Shown here: positions 8,923 to 17,736 of the stretch, piece after piece
Numbering within the stretch: position 1 is the stretch's first letter
How the letters are laid out: each line of letters begins with the position of its first letter
NCBI GenBank assembly: GCA_052173655.1
Contig: JBQMYD010000006.1
Location: 89,481 to 153,480, forward strand
Length of the DNA stretch: 64,000 nucleotides
Reading direction: 5' to 3'
From: RGIG9060 sp052173655
GTDB lineage: Bacteria; Spirochaetota; Spirochaetia; Treponematales; Treponemataceae
Notes under the pieces: generated by a model
The model's input: only the letters and a program-made list of their open reading frames with translations
The model's database searches: none
Told to the model about the DNA's origin: nothing
Translations under genes and position numbers: made by a program

Positions 8923-10935
8923 CTACCTTATTGAGTTCAACAGGTTTGAAAATTCGGAAATAGAAAATTTTGATGTTAAATCGTTTGGATTAAAATTTTT
9001 ATGCTTTTCCTCAGAATCTTCTTTGTTAATAACAATAACCTCATCGCTTATGTTCATTTGATCGTAATAACCAAGTTGCTTGAATGTACCTTGAGATAAA
9101 TCTTCACCTACAAAAGTAAGCTTTACAGTTCCAAGCTCCGTTTCCGGATTAATTTCAAGGCCTATTCCGGATTCTGCAATTTTTACGTTTCCTTTTTTTA
9201 CTACTAAAAATTCATCTTCTACAGAAATTCCATCACGTTTTCCAAGATCTATAAGCACATTATTTGACTTTCTGTCAATAATTTTGCCACGTTGCGAAAA
9301 AGACTGGGCTATTGAATTTGAAATTTTTTGTATACACGAACGCAGTTTTTTATTTCCGGTTCTGTAGCAAACCCAAGAATCTGCAACAACACCTGTCTTT
9401 ACACAATATAAATCGACCTTTAATACATTTTCTCGTTCAGTTTCTTCGTATTTTACAATTCCAAAATAATCATAACCTGCATTTTTAGCATCTTTGTAGG
9501 CTTGAGAATATGTTTTTACAGAATTTTCTGCGGCTTTTACATTAAAATATGGAAAGGCATCAAAAGTATCCGCCAAAAGCATCGTACAAAATTTTGTTGA
9601 ATCGGCATGCAATATTGTAACAGCTCCGTCAAAATAATAAAAACAAATTGAAACTCTGCTTTTATCAATGTAAAGAGGATTTACATTCCATTTTTTACCA
9701 AGAGTTTCACAAAGGAGTGCATCATAAGATTCGATTCTATCGGAAATTGAACGGCTGGAATCTCCTTGATTTTGAATAAATTTTAACTGCTCTAAGGAAT
9801 ACTCTGCATATCCTTCATTTAAAAGCCAATCAGCATACGAAAGTCTTACAGAAAGATTGAGAGGATCCAACTGCAACGCCCTGATATATTCCAAAAGCGA
9901 AATACCTGAGTCATATTTTTCTACAGACTCTTTTGCAGATTTTACATGATATTCAGCATAAGCAGATCGTCTTTTGTCTTCTATGGGTAAATTTTCACAA
10001 ACTACAGCTTCCAAAGCACAACGAGCTATTTCATCTTGAGGATTAATTATCAAAGTTTTTTCAAGAGCTTTTATACAAGCCTCTATAGCCCCAAGATTGT
10101 AACAACAAACAGCTTTTAAATACCACGCATCCGGCAAATTTCGATTTTTTGCGATTCTAAAATCACAAATTTCTTTTGCTTTTTCATATTTGCCTTGTGA
10201 AAAAAGAATATAAGATAAAGCTGAAGCTGCTTGATCATAATTTTTATTTATTCGCAAAGCGGTATTTGCATATCGTTCGGCACTAACAAGATTTCCCTTT
10301 ACAAGCTCGATATAAGAAGCAAAATAATAAACTTGTTCTTCTTCACTGTGATATGTGATAGCTTGTTTTATAAAATTTTCCGCTTCTTTTATTTTTCCAA
10401 GCTTTAAAGAAACAAGCGATAAAGAAAGCAGTGCTTTTTTATTATTGGATTGCCTTGTAAGAGCCTCAAGATAATACTTTTCGGCAAGAGAAAACGAACC
10501 TTCAAAAATTTTAAGCTGAGCAAGTCCAAACATGGATTCAATATCATTCGGAAAATCGGAAATAATTTGTTCAAAGATTTTTTGAGCATCATTTAATTCT
10601 CCCTTTCCTATAAGACAAAATCCTTTTAGCCTTTTCACTTCTATATTGCCACCTGTAAATTTTTCGGCCTGCTCAAGACATGTAAGAGCACGCGAATATT
10701 CACTGATTTCATAAGCACATTGAGCAAGATTGAACCAGCAATCAGCATAGTTGGGATTTAAAAACAAAGCTTCTTGATATTGTACACTTGCTTCAAGAAA
10801 GTCCCCTTTTTGTTGAAAAAATTTACCTTCGTTGTAGTAATCAACGGCAGTTTTCTTGCTTTGTGCAAAGGTTAAACTTGTAAGCAAGATAAAAAAAGCA
10901 AAAACGGTAAATCCGAATTTATTAATTTTTTTCAT
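8923..10935 (-). CDS. Exported TPR-repeat protein with FlgT-like C-terminus
   Basis: This 670-residue protein has a signal peptide (hydrophobic residues 10-23, likely cleavage after FAQ). About ten TPR units fill residues 28-320, with typical A-W/Y-G-Y spacing such as YNEGKFFQQKGDFLEASVQY. Residues about 410-540 read as a CsgG/FlgT-like fold, and residues about 545-640 contain GKIIDRKSNNVLIDLGKRDG followed by an EDEFLV strand, resembling the C-terminal domain of FlgT-type assembly proteins. It is the last gene of the fusA operon and overlaps the corC stop by 4 nt. It probably acts in periplasmic assembly; the exact partner is not evident. Confidence 0.72.
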   Translation of the reverse strand: MKKINKFGFTVFAFFILLTSLTFAQSKKTAVDYYNEGKFFQQKGDFLEASVQYQEALFLNPNYADCWFNLAQCAYEISEYSRALTCLEQAEKFTGGNIEVKRLKGFCLIGKGELNDAQKIFEQIISDFPNDIESMFGLAQLKIFEGSFSLAEKYYLEALTRQSNNKKALLSLSLVSLKLGKIKEAENFIKQAITYHSEEEQVYYFASYIELVKGNLVSAERYANTALRINKNYDQAASALSYILFSQGKYEKAKEICDFRIAKNRNLPDAWYLKAVCCYNLGAIEACIKALEKTLIINPQDEIARCALEAVVCENLPIEDKRRSAYAEYHVKSAKESVEKYDSGISLLEYIRALQLDPLNLSVRLSYADWLLNEGYAEYSLEQLKFIQNQGDSSRSISDRIESYDALLCETLGKKWNVNPLYIDKSRVSICFYYFDGAVTILHADSTKFCTMLLADTFDAFPYFNVKAAENSVKTYSQAYKDAKNAGYDYFGIVKYEETERENVLKVDLYCVKTGVVADSWVCYRTGNKKLRSCIQKISNSIAQSFSQRGKIIDRKSNNVLIDLGKRDGISVEDEFLVVKKGNVKIAESGIGLEINPETELGTVKLTFVGEDLSQGTFKQLGYYDQMNISDEVIVINKEDSEEKHKNFNPNDLTSKFSISEFSNLLNSIR

Positions 10936-11708
10936 TCTTCTTTTACTTCTCTATCGTTTTCTATGATTTTTATCATATTTATTCTGTGCCCTTCCATATC
11001 TTGTATAATAAAATCAAAATTATTCCAAGAAACTTTTTCAAACTTTACAGGAATTTTTCCAAAAAGATCAAAAACAAAACCGCCTAGAGTATCAAACTCT
11101 TCATTCGGAAATTCACTTTCAATTTTCTCGTTTAGATCTCCCAAATTAACTCTTCCATCGCAAAGCCAAGTTTTTTCTCCTATGGGCAGAATATCCTCCT
11201 GTTCATTATCAAACTCATCTTGAATATCGCCTACGATTTCTTCGATAATATCTTCCATACATACAATTCCGCTTATTCCGCCGTATTCGTCGATCGCAAT
11301 TGCTATATGAACATGTCGCCTTTTAAATTCTCGCAACAGGGAATCTATCCTTTTACTTTCCGGAACAAAAAACGGTTTACGGATAATTTTTTCCAAATCA
11401 AGATTTTCGTCTTTTGCAATAACTTTGATCAAATCTTTTACATAAAGAACTCCGATAACATTATCTATTGAATCTGTATAAACCGGAAATCTTGAATGCC
11501 CGCTTTCTGCAATACGCTCGTAAAGTTCTTCAACAACGGTATTTACATTGATAAAATCTACATCAATTCTCGGAACCATGACCTCTTTTACGGAAGTTTT
11601 AGGCAAATCTTCTATTCCTTGAATCATATCCCGTTTTTCTTCCTGAAGTTCCTGTTCTAATTCTTTTTCACGTCCTTTTTTTATCTTTCTTGAACCGAAT
11701 AAGATCAT
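10932..11708 (-). CDS. corC: CBS-pair protein of the CorC/TlyC family
   Basis: This 258-residue soluble protein carries two CBS domains (about residues 35-160, with KEVMVPRIDVDFINV and HIAIAIDEYGGISGIV) and a CorC_HlyC C-terminal domain (about 170-250, with LGDLNEKIES and DTLGGFVFDLFG). The membrane DUF21 domain is absent, so this is the short CorC/TlyC form. The family is linked to cobalt/magnesium efflux; the hemolysin name given to TlyC in spirochaetes is historical. An AGG lies 8 nt before the ATG. Sitting next to ybeY is the conserved bacterial arrangement. Confidence 0.88.
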   Translation of the reverse strand: MILFGSRKIKKGREKELEQELQEEKRDMIQGIEDLPKTSVKEVMVPRIDVDFINVNTVVEELYERIAESGHSRFPVYTDSIDNVIGVLYVKDLIKVIAKDENLDLEKIIRKPFFVPESKRIDSLLREFKRRHVHIAIAIDEYGGISGIVCMEDIIEEIVGDIQDEFDNEQEDILPIGEKTWLCDGRVNLGDLNEKIESEFPNEEFDTLGGFVFDLFGKIPVKFEKVSWNNFDFIIQDMEGHRINMIKIIENDREVKEE

Positions 11709-11729
11709 AAATTTTACCTGTCCTGCATT

Positions 11730-12272
11730 TTATTTATCAATAATAGTTTTATCAAAAAATTTATAAAGAAGTTCTTCCTGCATTATCAGCATATCGCACT
11801 CCTTTTTATTTTTCTCCGACAAATCCTTATAAACCGGCACTTTTTCCTCCGGCCCGAGAATTTTTCCGTCTTTTTCAATATGAAAATCTCCATGATCCTG
11901 CCCATCTAAGTGTAAAAGCCCGTGAATCAAAAGCCTTTTTAGTTCTTCATCAGCAGAAACATTAAAAACTTCAACATTACGCATCAATGCCGATATCGAT
12001 ATTATTATATCACCCGCACAAAATATTTCATTATTTTTTTCATCAAAATAAGAAGAACCGTTTTCAAAGGAAAGAACGTCAGTAGGAGCATCCACGTTTC
12101 TGTATTTAGCATTTAAATCTTGAATAAAATCATTTGAACAAAAAGTTACAGAAACTTCCCAGTTATCGATTCCTGTTTCACAAAGTACACAGTCTATAAA
12201 ATCCGAAACTTTATCAAGCCAAATCGGCCGTTCAATATCTTGCGAGCAGGAAATACAAATATTATTTTTCAT
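11730..12272 (-). CDS. ybeY: Endoribonuclease YbeY, rRNA maturation factor
   Basis: This 180-residue metalloprotein acts in 16S rRNA 3' maturation and ribosome quality control. The zinc motif HGLLHLDGQDHGDFH supplies three His ligands in the H-x3-H-x5-H arrangement, and the upstream NVDAPTDVLSFE segment is the family signature. It is about 20 residues longer than most YbeY proteins, mainly at the C-terminus. It starts 3 nt after the pgpH stop with no clear Shine-Dalgarno, suggesting translational coupling. The pgpH-ybeY-corC order is conserved across many bacteria; phoH, which often precedes pgpH, is absent. Confidence 0.93.
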   Translation of the reverse strand: MKNNICISCSQDIERPIWLDKVSDFIDCVLCETGIDNWEVSVTFCSNDFIQDLNAKYRNVDAPTDVLSFENGSSYFDEKNNEIFCAGDIIISISALMRNVEVFNVSADEELKRLLIHGLLHLDGQDHGDFHIEKDGKILGPEEKVPVYKDLSEKNKKECDMLIMQEELLYKFFDKTIIDK

Positions 12273-12275
12273 ATC

Positions 12276-13979
12276 TTAATTTTTTACATCCCCCTTGGAA
12301 TTGTCATTTTGACTTCCTGCAGAATTTTTATTGTTGTCAGGATCTTTTTGATCCGGATACTCTATTCTTGAATGATAATAGCCGGCCAAAATATTCACAA
12401 AAGATTTTTCGATTTTTTCAAGGTCGTTAAAACGTAACGGACTGTTATCAAGTTGATGATTTTCTACTTTAGACATCACAAGTGTATGAATAAATTTTTC
12501 AAGTCTTGGAACTGAAGGATCTTTCAGCGTTCTACATGCAGCTTCTACAGTATCTGCAAGCATTACAACAGCACTTTCAGAAGATGAAGGTAAAGGTCCC
12601 TGATAAGAAAATTCTTCAGGAGAAATAGTTTCATTTTCCTGCTTTGCTTCATTATAAAAATAGGAAATTAAGCCATTGCCGTGATGTTCAGAAATAATTG
12701 CAACGACTTCAGGTGGAAAACGCAGCTGATTTGCCCTTTCAACACCTTTTTTTACATGACTTTTTATTACAGAAGCGGAAAGTCTGGGATTAATTTCATC
12801 GTGTTTATTTACACCATGCTGGTTTTCAACAAAAAATTCCGGCTGATCAATTTTTCCGATATCATGGTAATAAGCACCAACTCTTGCCAAAAGTGAATTT
12901 GCACCTATTTCGTTACAGGCACTTTCTGCAAGAGTTGCAACCATAAGAGCATGATTGTATGTTCCGGGAGCCGTTATAAGCATTTTTTTCATCAATGAAT
13001 TGTTCACATCTGCCAAATCCATAAGACGAAAAACAGAAGCTGTATTCAAGGCAGATTCAACCGGAGTGATAAAGCCCAAAGCAAGAATTCCCGATAAAAA
13101 AGCATTCAGTGCAGTTCCGAAAAGATAAGTCCATTTAAAACCTTCACCGTTGTTTACAATCACGGAAAGAGCAAAAAGAAAGACAACACTCAAAACAGAA
13201 AGAAGTAGAGAACAAAAAATAAGATCGATGCGTTTTTCAACTTTGCGAACAACCCTTGTTGTTGTAATTGAAATTGCCAAAATAAAAATAGAAGGAACAG
13301 GTTGATATCCTGTTGTAAAAAAAATCCCGACTGAAATCAAAAAAGAAAAATAAGCACTACCGGTTGTTCCAAACAAAATCGTGGTAATAATAATACAAAA
13401 AACGGAAGGGATTGCTATAGGCAATGCAAATTGCGAGCTAAAAACAGGAATCTTATCCATATACGTAGCACAAGCATAAATAACTACATACAAAAAGGCT
13501 GTTAAAACCATTTCTTTTGGAGCAATTTTTCTTGAAAGCATGTAAGGGCTGTATAAAAAATAAGCAAATAGGGCAAGCAAAAAAAGATAAACAAAACCGT
13601 TTGAAAAAGCTCTAAAATCTATGTATATCGGAGATTCTGCAATCTTTCTCAATTTTGCATAAGCTTCTTCCGTTATTGGAAAGCCTTTTCTTATGATTTT
13701 TTCATCTTTTGCAACAAAAACAGGATCAAATTCAGTTGCAGGTAAATCCTTGTCAGCAGTAATTGTTTTATCCGCAATTTGTCCCACCGAATATTCGCTT
13801 AAAGCAAAAGAAGCAACAGTTTCTTTTGTTGCAACATCAAAAAAAGTAACTATAAGCAAAACAAAAAAAGTTACAGAAAGTACAATAAATGACTTTGAAT
13901 GAGCTTTTATATACTCGCCAAGGACATGCAGTTTTTTATCGTCCTTTGAAGCAAGCATGCTTAATCTGTGTTTCTTCAT
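12276..13979 (-). CDS. pgpH: Membrane HD-domain phosphodiesterase, PgpH-like
   Basis: This 567-residue protein of the 7TM-HD family is a likely cyclic-di-AMP hydrolase. One N-terminal membrane segment (residues 31-48) leads to a short extracytoplasmic region (about 75 residues instead of the more than 200 common in Firmicutes), followed by about six membrane segments (residues 126-310). The cytoplasmic HD domain has TYNHALMV, AYYHDIGK, SHVKKGVE and EHHG, which supply the metal-binding His/Asp residues. The C-terminus is polar and Asn/Asp-rich. It lies upstream of ybeY. The start lacks a clear Shine-Dalgarno, and a promoter-like element lies just before it. Confidence 0.88.
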   Translation of the reverse strand: MKKHRLSMLASKDDKKLHVLGEYIKAHSKSFIVLSVTFFVLLIVTFFDVATKETVASFALSEYSVGQIADKTITADKDLPATEFDPVFVAKDEKIIRKGFPITEEAYAKLRKIAESPIYIDFRAFSNGFVYLFLLALFAYFLYSPYMLSRKIAPKEMVLTAFLYVVIYACATYMDKIPVFSSQFALPIAIPSVFCIIITTILFGTTGSAYFSFLISVGIFFTTGYQPVPSIFILAISITTTRVVRKVEKRIDLIFCSLLLSVLSVVFLFALSVIVNNGEGFKWTYLFGTALNAFLSGILALGFITPVESALNTASVFRLMDLADVNNSLMKKMLITAPGTYNHALMVATLAESACNEIGANSLLARVGAYYHDIGKIDQPEFFVENQHGVNKHDEINPRLSASVIKSHVKKGVERANQLRFPPEVVAIISEHHGNGLISYFYNEAKQENETISPEEFSYQGPLPSSSESAVVMLADTVEAACRTLKDPSVPRLEKFIHTLVMSKVENHQLDNSPLRFNDLEKIEKSFVNILAGYYHSRIEYPDQKDPDNNKNSAGSQNDNSKGDVKN

Positions 13980-13989
13980 ATACTTACTT

Positions 13990-14018
13990 ATTATCCATTA
14001 TTATTCGCTTTTTAGCAA
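13990..14018 (-). promoter_or_regulatory. Possible pgpH promoter, short leader
   Basis: TTGCTA (14018-14013), a 17-nt spacer and GATAAT (13995-13990) lie 10 nt before ATG 13979 with no Shine-Dalgarno sequence between. This could provide a second entry point into the pgpH-ybeY-corC part of the operon and would give a leader of only a few nucleotides. Confidence 0.45.
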
Positions 14019-14052
14019 CTATAGTTTTTTTTCATGCTCTCATTTTTTTTGA

Positions 14053-17000
14053 TTACTTTGAAGCAGATTCCGAATTTATTGTCCATTCTCCGTATTCATC
14101 TTGAATTTGAACTTTAAATGTATTCATAGGCTTCCATATAACTGAAAGAGAAAAATATGGAGAAAAATCATAGTAATATGGAATTTTACTGGTAATAAGA
14201 CGCGGTTCAACTTTAAATTCACATTTCAGATCCCAATCATGCAACTCTCTTGTTAACGAAAAAGCCAAAGACTTTAATTTAAAACCGGAACTTCGCCTAT
14301 GGTCATCGTTAAAAAAATCAAAAGAATAAAACAAATCCTTAAAAATATTTGTTTCTCCCGGAACTTTTACATCATATTGATAAAGATCTTGAAAATACCT
14401 GAAAATTACATCGTTTCTTGAAGTCGCCTTAAATGAAAGAGTAAGAATTTTATTTATTTCAAAATTAATTGATGGAACAAATGTAAAATAGCTATTAGTC
14501 GGTTTTACCATATCAAACGTAATATTTGTAGAAAGCCCCGGATGAAAAGATATTCTATTTTTCCACCATCTATATTTTTTTGAAGGCAAATTATAACTTA
14601 CAACAAGCGAATATGGTATAAATTTTTTTTCGTTTTTTGCAACCCAACCTTTAATTGAATCCAATTCGTAAGGAAGAGCGTATTGCATATTGTAAGAAAT
14701 TACAGCTCCCCACATCGATGCTGCAAAAGTCAAACTTGACGCATGTTTTTCTTCAATATCGTATTGAAAAGATTGCGTAAAAGTAAATTTTTTTTCAAAA
14801 AAATTCATGCTTAAATTTTGTTTAAAAGGTTTTACTGAAAAATCTGTAATATATTTTCCAGGAACAAAATTTTTATCTATAATTCCATCACCATTTGCGT
14901 CCATTGTAAGTCTTTGCAAACCACTTTCCGCAGAAAATGATAAAAATGGAAACGTTAAATTTAATTTAAAAGTATAAGTATCAGTTTGTGGCGGTAAATT
15001 TGAAATAAAAGAAAAAGTTTGTGACCAATTATTTAATTTTGTAACAAAATTAAAATTCATAGTATGAGTTGTAATATCTTTTTTATCCCACTTTGCCGTT
15101 TTATAGTCCCATGCAGGATTTAAAACCGTTCCTACAAATTTTGTGTCGATTACATTAATGGAAGAATCCCACGAAACTGAAGAAGAATCTATAATCGGCA
15201 AAAAATAAAAAGGTCGTATGCTTACAGTATTTGTATTTACAAGATTAAGAGAATGAGAGGAATAATCATTTAAAACTATCTTATCCCGTTCTTTTTGAGT
15301 TGTATAATAATCTTTTGAAATGATCGGGTGTTTTTGATATTGAGGCGTAAATTTTAAAGTATTTTTTATTGAAACAACATTGTTAAAAAACGATAAAGAA
15401 CTTCCCAATATTCCCGAAGCTGAAATCTTATAATAAGTAGACTGGAAATATTCAGGTGAAAAATTAATTTTATCAGGAGCCGTAGCTTTATTTGGATCAT
15501 AAGTAATTAAAGAGTCAACAACAGGAACGATAGAATATGTCAAATCATAAGAAAATTTTTCTTCGCTTCCAGATGACTTATAAGAAGAAACCGTAAGTGG
15601 ATTTAAAAATCTTTTTTCATAAATATCTTCAGTATTTTTATCATTTGATTTTTTTTCTAAAGCATTTTCCGCAAGAATTTTATCTGATTTTTCTTGCGTA
15701 CCTTTTGACTCATTTTCAATAGAAGAGTTATCCTGTTGAGAAGTTTTTTTTGCCTGCCCCGCAATTTCCTCATCGATAGGACTATCCCATTCTGCTATAG
15801 TTTTTAAATCAAAATCCGGTTTTATCATTTTCCCTTCAATTGAATTTTGCAATGAATTTTTTTTGTTTGCAGCTTTTTTTTCTTTGCTATTATATGAATA
15901 AATCGTACCCGATATATTTAAAGTTCCGCTTCCCGGAACAACCTGCGACGGATAAAAAAACTTTCTGTTAGGACTATATTCCGCTTTGCTACCGGTAAAA
16001 TTTGTATTCGTCTTACCTGAAAATAAAATAGATGATTTAACATTTGATAACGACACTGAAGACAAATACGGCTTTAATGAAGCGAAATTCGGATTTACAC
16101 TTAAAGAAGCACTCCAAATATAAGAACTAATCCCTGAAGCAAGCGATGTAGACAAATCTTTAGGATCTGTAAGTCCATTTGTAACGACAGAAAGCCAATT
16201 CATAGACTCTTTACGATCGTTGATAAAATCACTGCTGAAAAACGGATCAGAATAAATTGGAGTTGAAATTGTAAAATTTACAGGAGAATAGTTTATGGTA
16301 GTTTTAAGATTCACGTAAAATCTAAAAGGAATTTTATATCCAAAAAAATATCCAGAATCTTGAAGAGTTTTATAACCGTTACTGTAATCGTAAATAGTGT
16401 ATCCGTTCGTGTTTCTAAAAATCGTATTTGAAAATCCTAAAATCGTAGAGAAATCAATGCCGGTTACAATTTTCTTTGGAGAAAATGACCCCTCAATTCC
16501 TGCCATTCCCCCAAGATTTGTATAATAGTCAGCTAAAAAACGCAAGGAATTAGCAGAAGAAGTAGTATCTTCTTCATCGGTACTGTGCAAAAACAGACCT
16601 TCTCTTACTTTCTTTTTGTTTGAAGAGGAATTTAAGAAATTAAAAAAATCGTCCTTATTTGAGGATTTTTTATCATTTGAAGTATTTTTTTTACCTATAA
16701 TATATGTAGTAGTTTGTAAAAAATATCCCTTTCGTTTGTCATAGCCCAAAACCGGATTAAAAATCATTTCATCTTTAGGATAATAAAAAAAAGGAAGCCA
16801 TAAAACAGGAATATATCCCACGTTAAAAACCGCATTTAAAAATGCAAACTCATTTCCGGGTAAAAGCCAAATCCTGGAAGCCCTGATTTTCCAATGAGGA
16901 TCTTCTTCATCACAAAAAGTCAATGCAGCGTTTTTAAAACCGATCACACCCGAATCATCTTTTCCAAAAAGCTTGGAATTTATAACAAGATTTGCATCAT

Positions 17001-17715
17001 TATCAAGTTTTACCATTGCATTATCACTTTGGATAACTTGTCCTTCTGTAAAAACACCTTCTTGAGTTTCGGAATTAAATAAAACTTCTTTTGCTGAAAT
17101 TTTTTCGGAAACCTTGCCGGCTGTCATTTTTTCAAGAATAACACCACCATCTGCAAAAAGTCTTTGTTTTTCTCTGTTATAAATAATCTTATCGGCACTT
17201 ATAACAGTCTTAATTCCGTCCTGCTCCACATCAAGTTTTACCGAACCTGTCAAAATAATAACATCATTTCCTTCTTCATTTTTTGCATATTCGGTTTTTT
17301 GTGCATTCAAAATCGTAACTATACTTTTTTTTATTTTTGTAGTGCTATCTTTTTTTTTGTCGTTGTCTTTGTCTTTTTTATTGTCGGAATTGTCAATATC
17401 TTTGTCTAACGAATCCTCATCTTTTGCGTTTTCAGATTCTTTAGACTTTTCTTTGTCCTGTGAATCCTGTTGTTCAATATTTTTGTCATTTTCAGAATCC
17501 TCTTTTATGACATTTTTTATTGCATCTCCGTTTTCTACGGTTTTTTTTTGTTCTTCCGTAAGACTGTCAAAATTCGGAATATTTTGTGCTTCTTGAGCAG
17601 TTTTTACTGCCTGTGCAATATTTTCTTCAGTTGATTTTTGAGCATATAGTACCAATGAAAAGAAAAAAAATAGCATGAGAAAAGTAAATGTCTTTTTGAT
17701 TTTTTTTATTTCCAC
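14053..17715 (-). CDS. lptD: LptD/OstA-like outer-membrane beta-barrel protein
   Basis: This 1220-residue exported protein has a signal peptide (hydrophobic residues 10-24, likely cleavage near LYAQ). Residues about 45-130 are extremely charged and low in complexity (Lys, Asp, Glu, Ser). Residues about 132-245 are an OstA/LptA-like jellyroll with repeated strands such as GSVKLDVEQDG and ADGGVILEKM. The rest alternates aromatic and polar residues as a large outer-membrane barrel. In LPS-making bacteria LptD inserts LPS; treponemes lack LPS, so the cargo here is probably another glycolipid. A DANGDGIID loop in the barrel looks like a calcium-binding EF-hand loop. The apparent start is GTG 17715 with no strong Shine-Dalgarno, so it may be misplaced slightly. 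Confidence 0.82.
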   Translation of the reverse strand: MEIKKIKKTFTFLMLFFFFSLVLYAQKSTEENIAQAVKTAQEAQNIPNFDSLTEEQKKTVENGDAIKNVIKEDSENDKNIEQQDSQDKEKSKESENAKDEDSLDKDIDNSDNKKDKDNDKKKDSTTKIKKSIVTILNAQKTEYAKNEEGNDVIILTGSVKLDVEQDGIKTVISADKIIYNREKQRLFADGGVILEKMTAGKVSEKISAKEVLFNSETQEGVFTEGQVIQSDNAMVKLDNDANLVINSKLFGKDDSGVIGFKNAALTFCDEEDPHWKIRASRIWLLPGNEFAFLNAVFNVGYIPVLWLPFFYYPKDEMIFNPVLGYDKRKGYFLQTTTYIIGKKNTSNDKKSSNKDDFFNFLNSSSNKKKVREGLFLHSTDEEDTTSSANSLRFLADYYTNLGGMAGIEGSFSPKKIVTGIDFSTILGFSNTIFRNTNGYTIYDYSNGYKTLQDSGYFFGYKIPFRFYVNLKTTINYSPVNFTISTPIYSDPFFSSDFINDRKESMNWLSVVTNGLTDPKDLSTSLASGISSYIWSASLSVNPNFASLKPYLSSVSLSNVKSSILFSGKTNTNFTGSKAEYSPNRKFFYPSQVVPGSGTLNISGTIYSYNSKEKKAANKKNSLQNSIEGKMIKPDFDLKTIAEWDSPIDEEIAGQAKKTSQQDNSSIENESKGTQEKSDKILAENALEKKSNDKNTEDIYEKRFLNPLTVSSYKSSGSEEKFSYDLTYSIVPVVDSLITYDPNKATAPDKINFSPEYFQSTYYKISASGILGSSLSFFNNVVSIKNTLKFTPQYQKHPIISKDYYTTQKERDKIVLNDYSSHSLNLVNTNTVSIRPFYFLPIIDSSSVSWDSSINVIDTKFVGTVLNPAWDYKTAKWDKKDITTHTMNFNFVTKLNNWSQTFSFISNLPPQTDTYTFKLNLTFPFLSFSAESGLQRLTMDANGDGIIDKNFVPGKYITDFSVKPFKQNLSMNFFEKKFTFTQSFQYDIEEKHASSLTFAASMWGAVISYNMQYALPYELDSIKGWVAKNEKKFIPYSLVVSYNLPSKKYRWWKNRISFHPGLSTNITFDMVKPTNSYFTFVPSINFEINKILTLSFKATSRNDVIFRYFQDLYQYDVKVPGETNIFKDLFYSFDFFNDDHRRSSGFKLKSLAFSLTRELHDWDLKCEFKVEPRLITSKIPYYYDFSPYFSLSVIWKPMNTFKVQIQDEYGEWTINSESASK

Positions 17716-17736
17716 AATTTTTTTTCTTTACAGCCT

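Noticed and set aside
10404..10592. 62-codon minus-strand frame within the TPR gene
   Set aside because: It is an out-of-frame reading of the TPR repeats on the same strand, without a ribosome-binding site.
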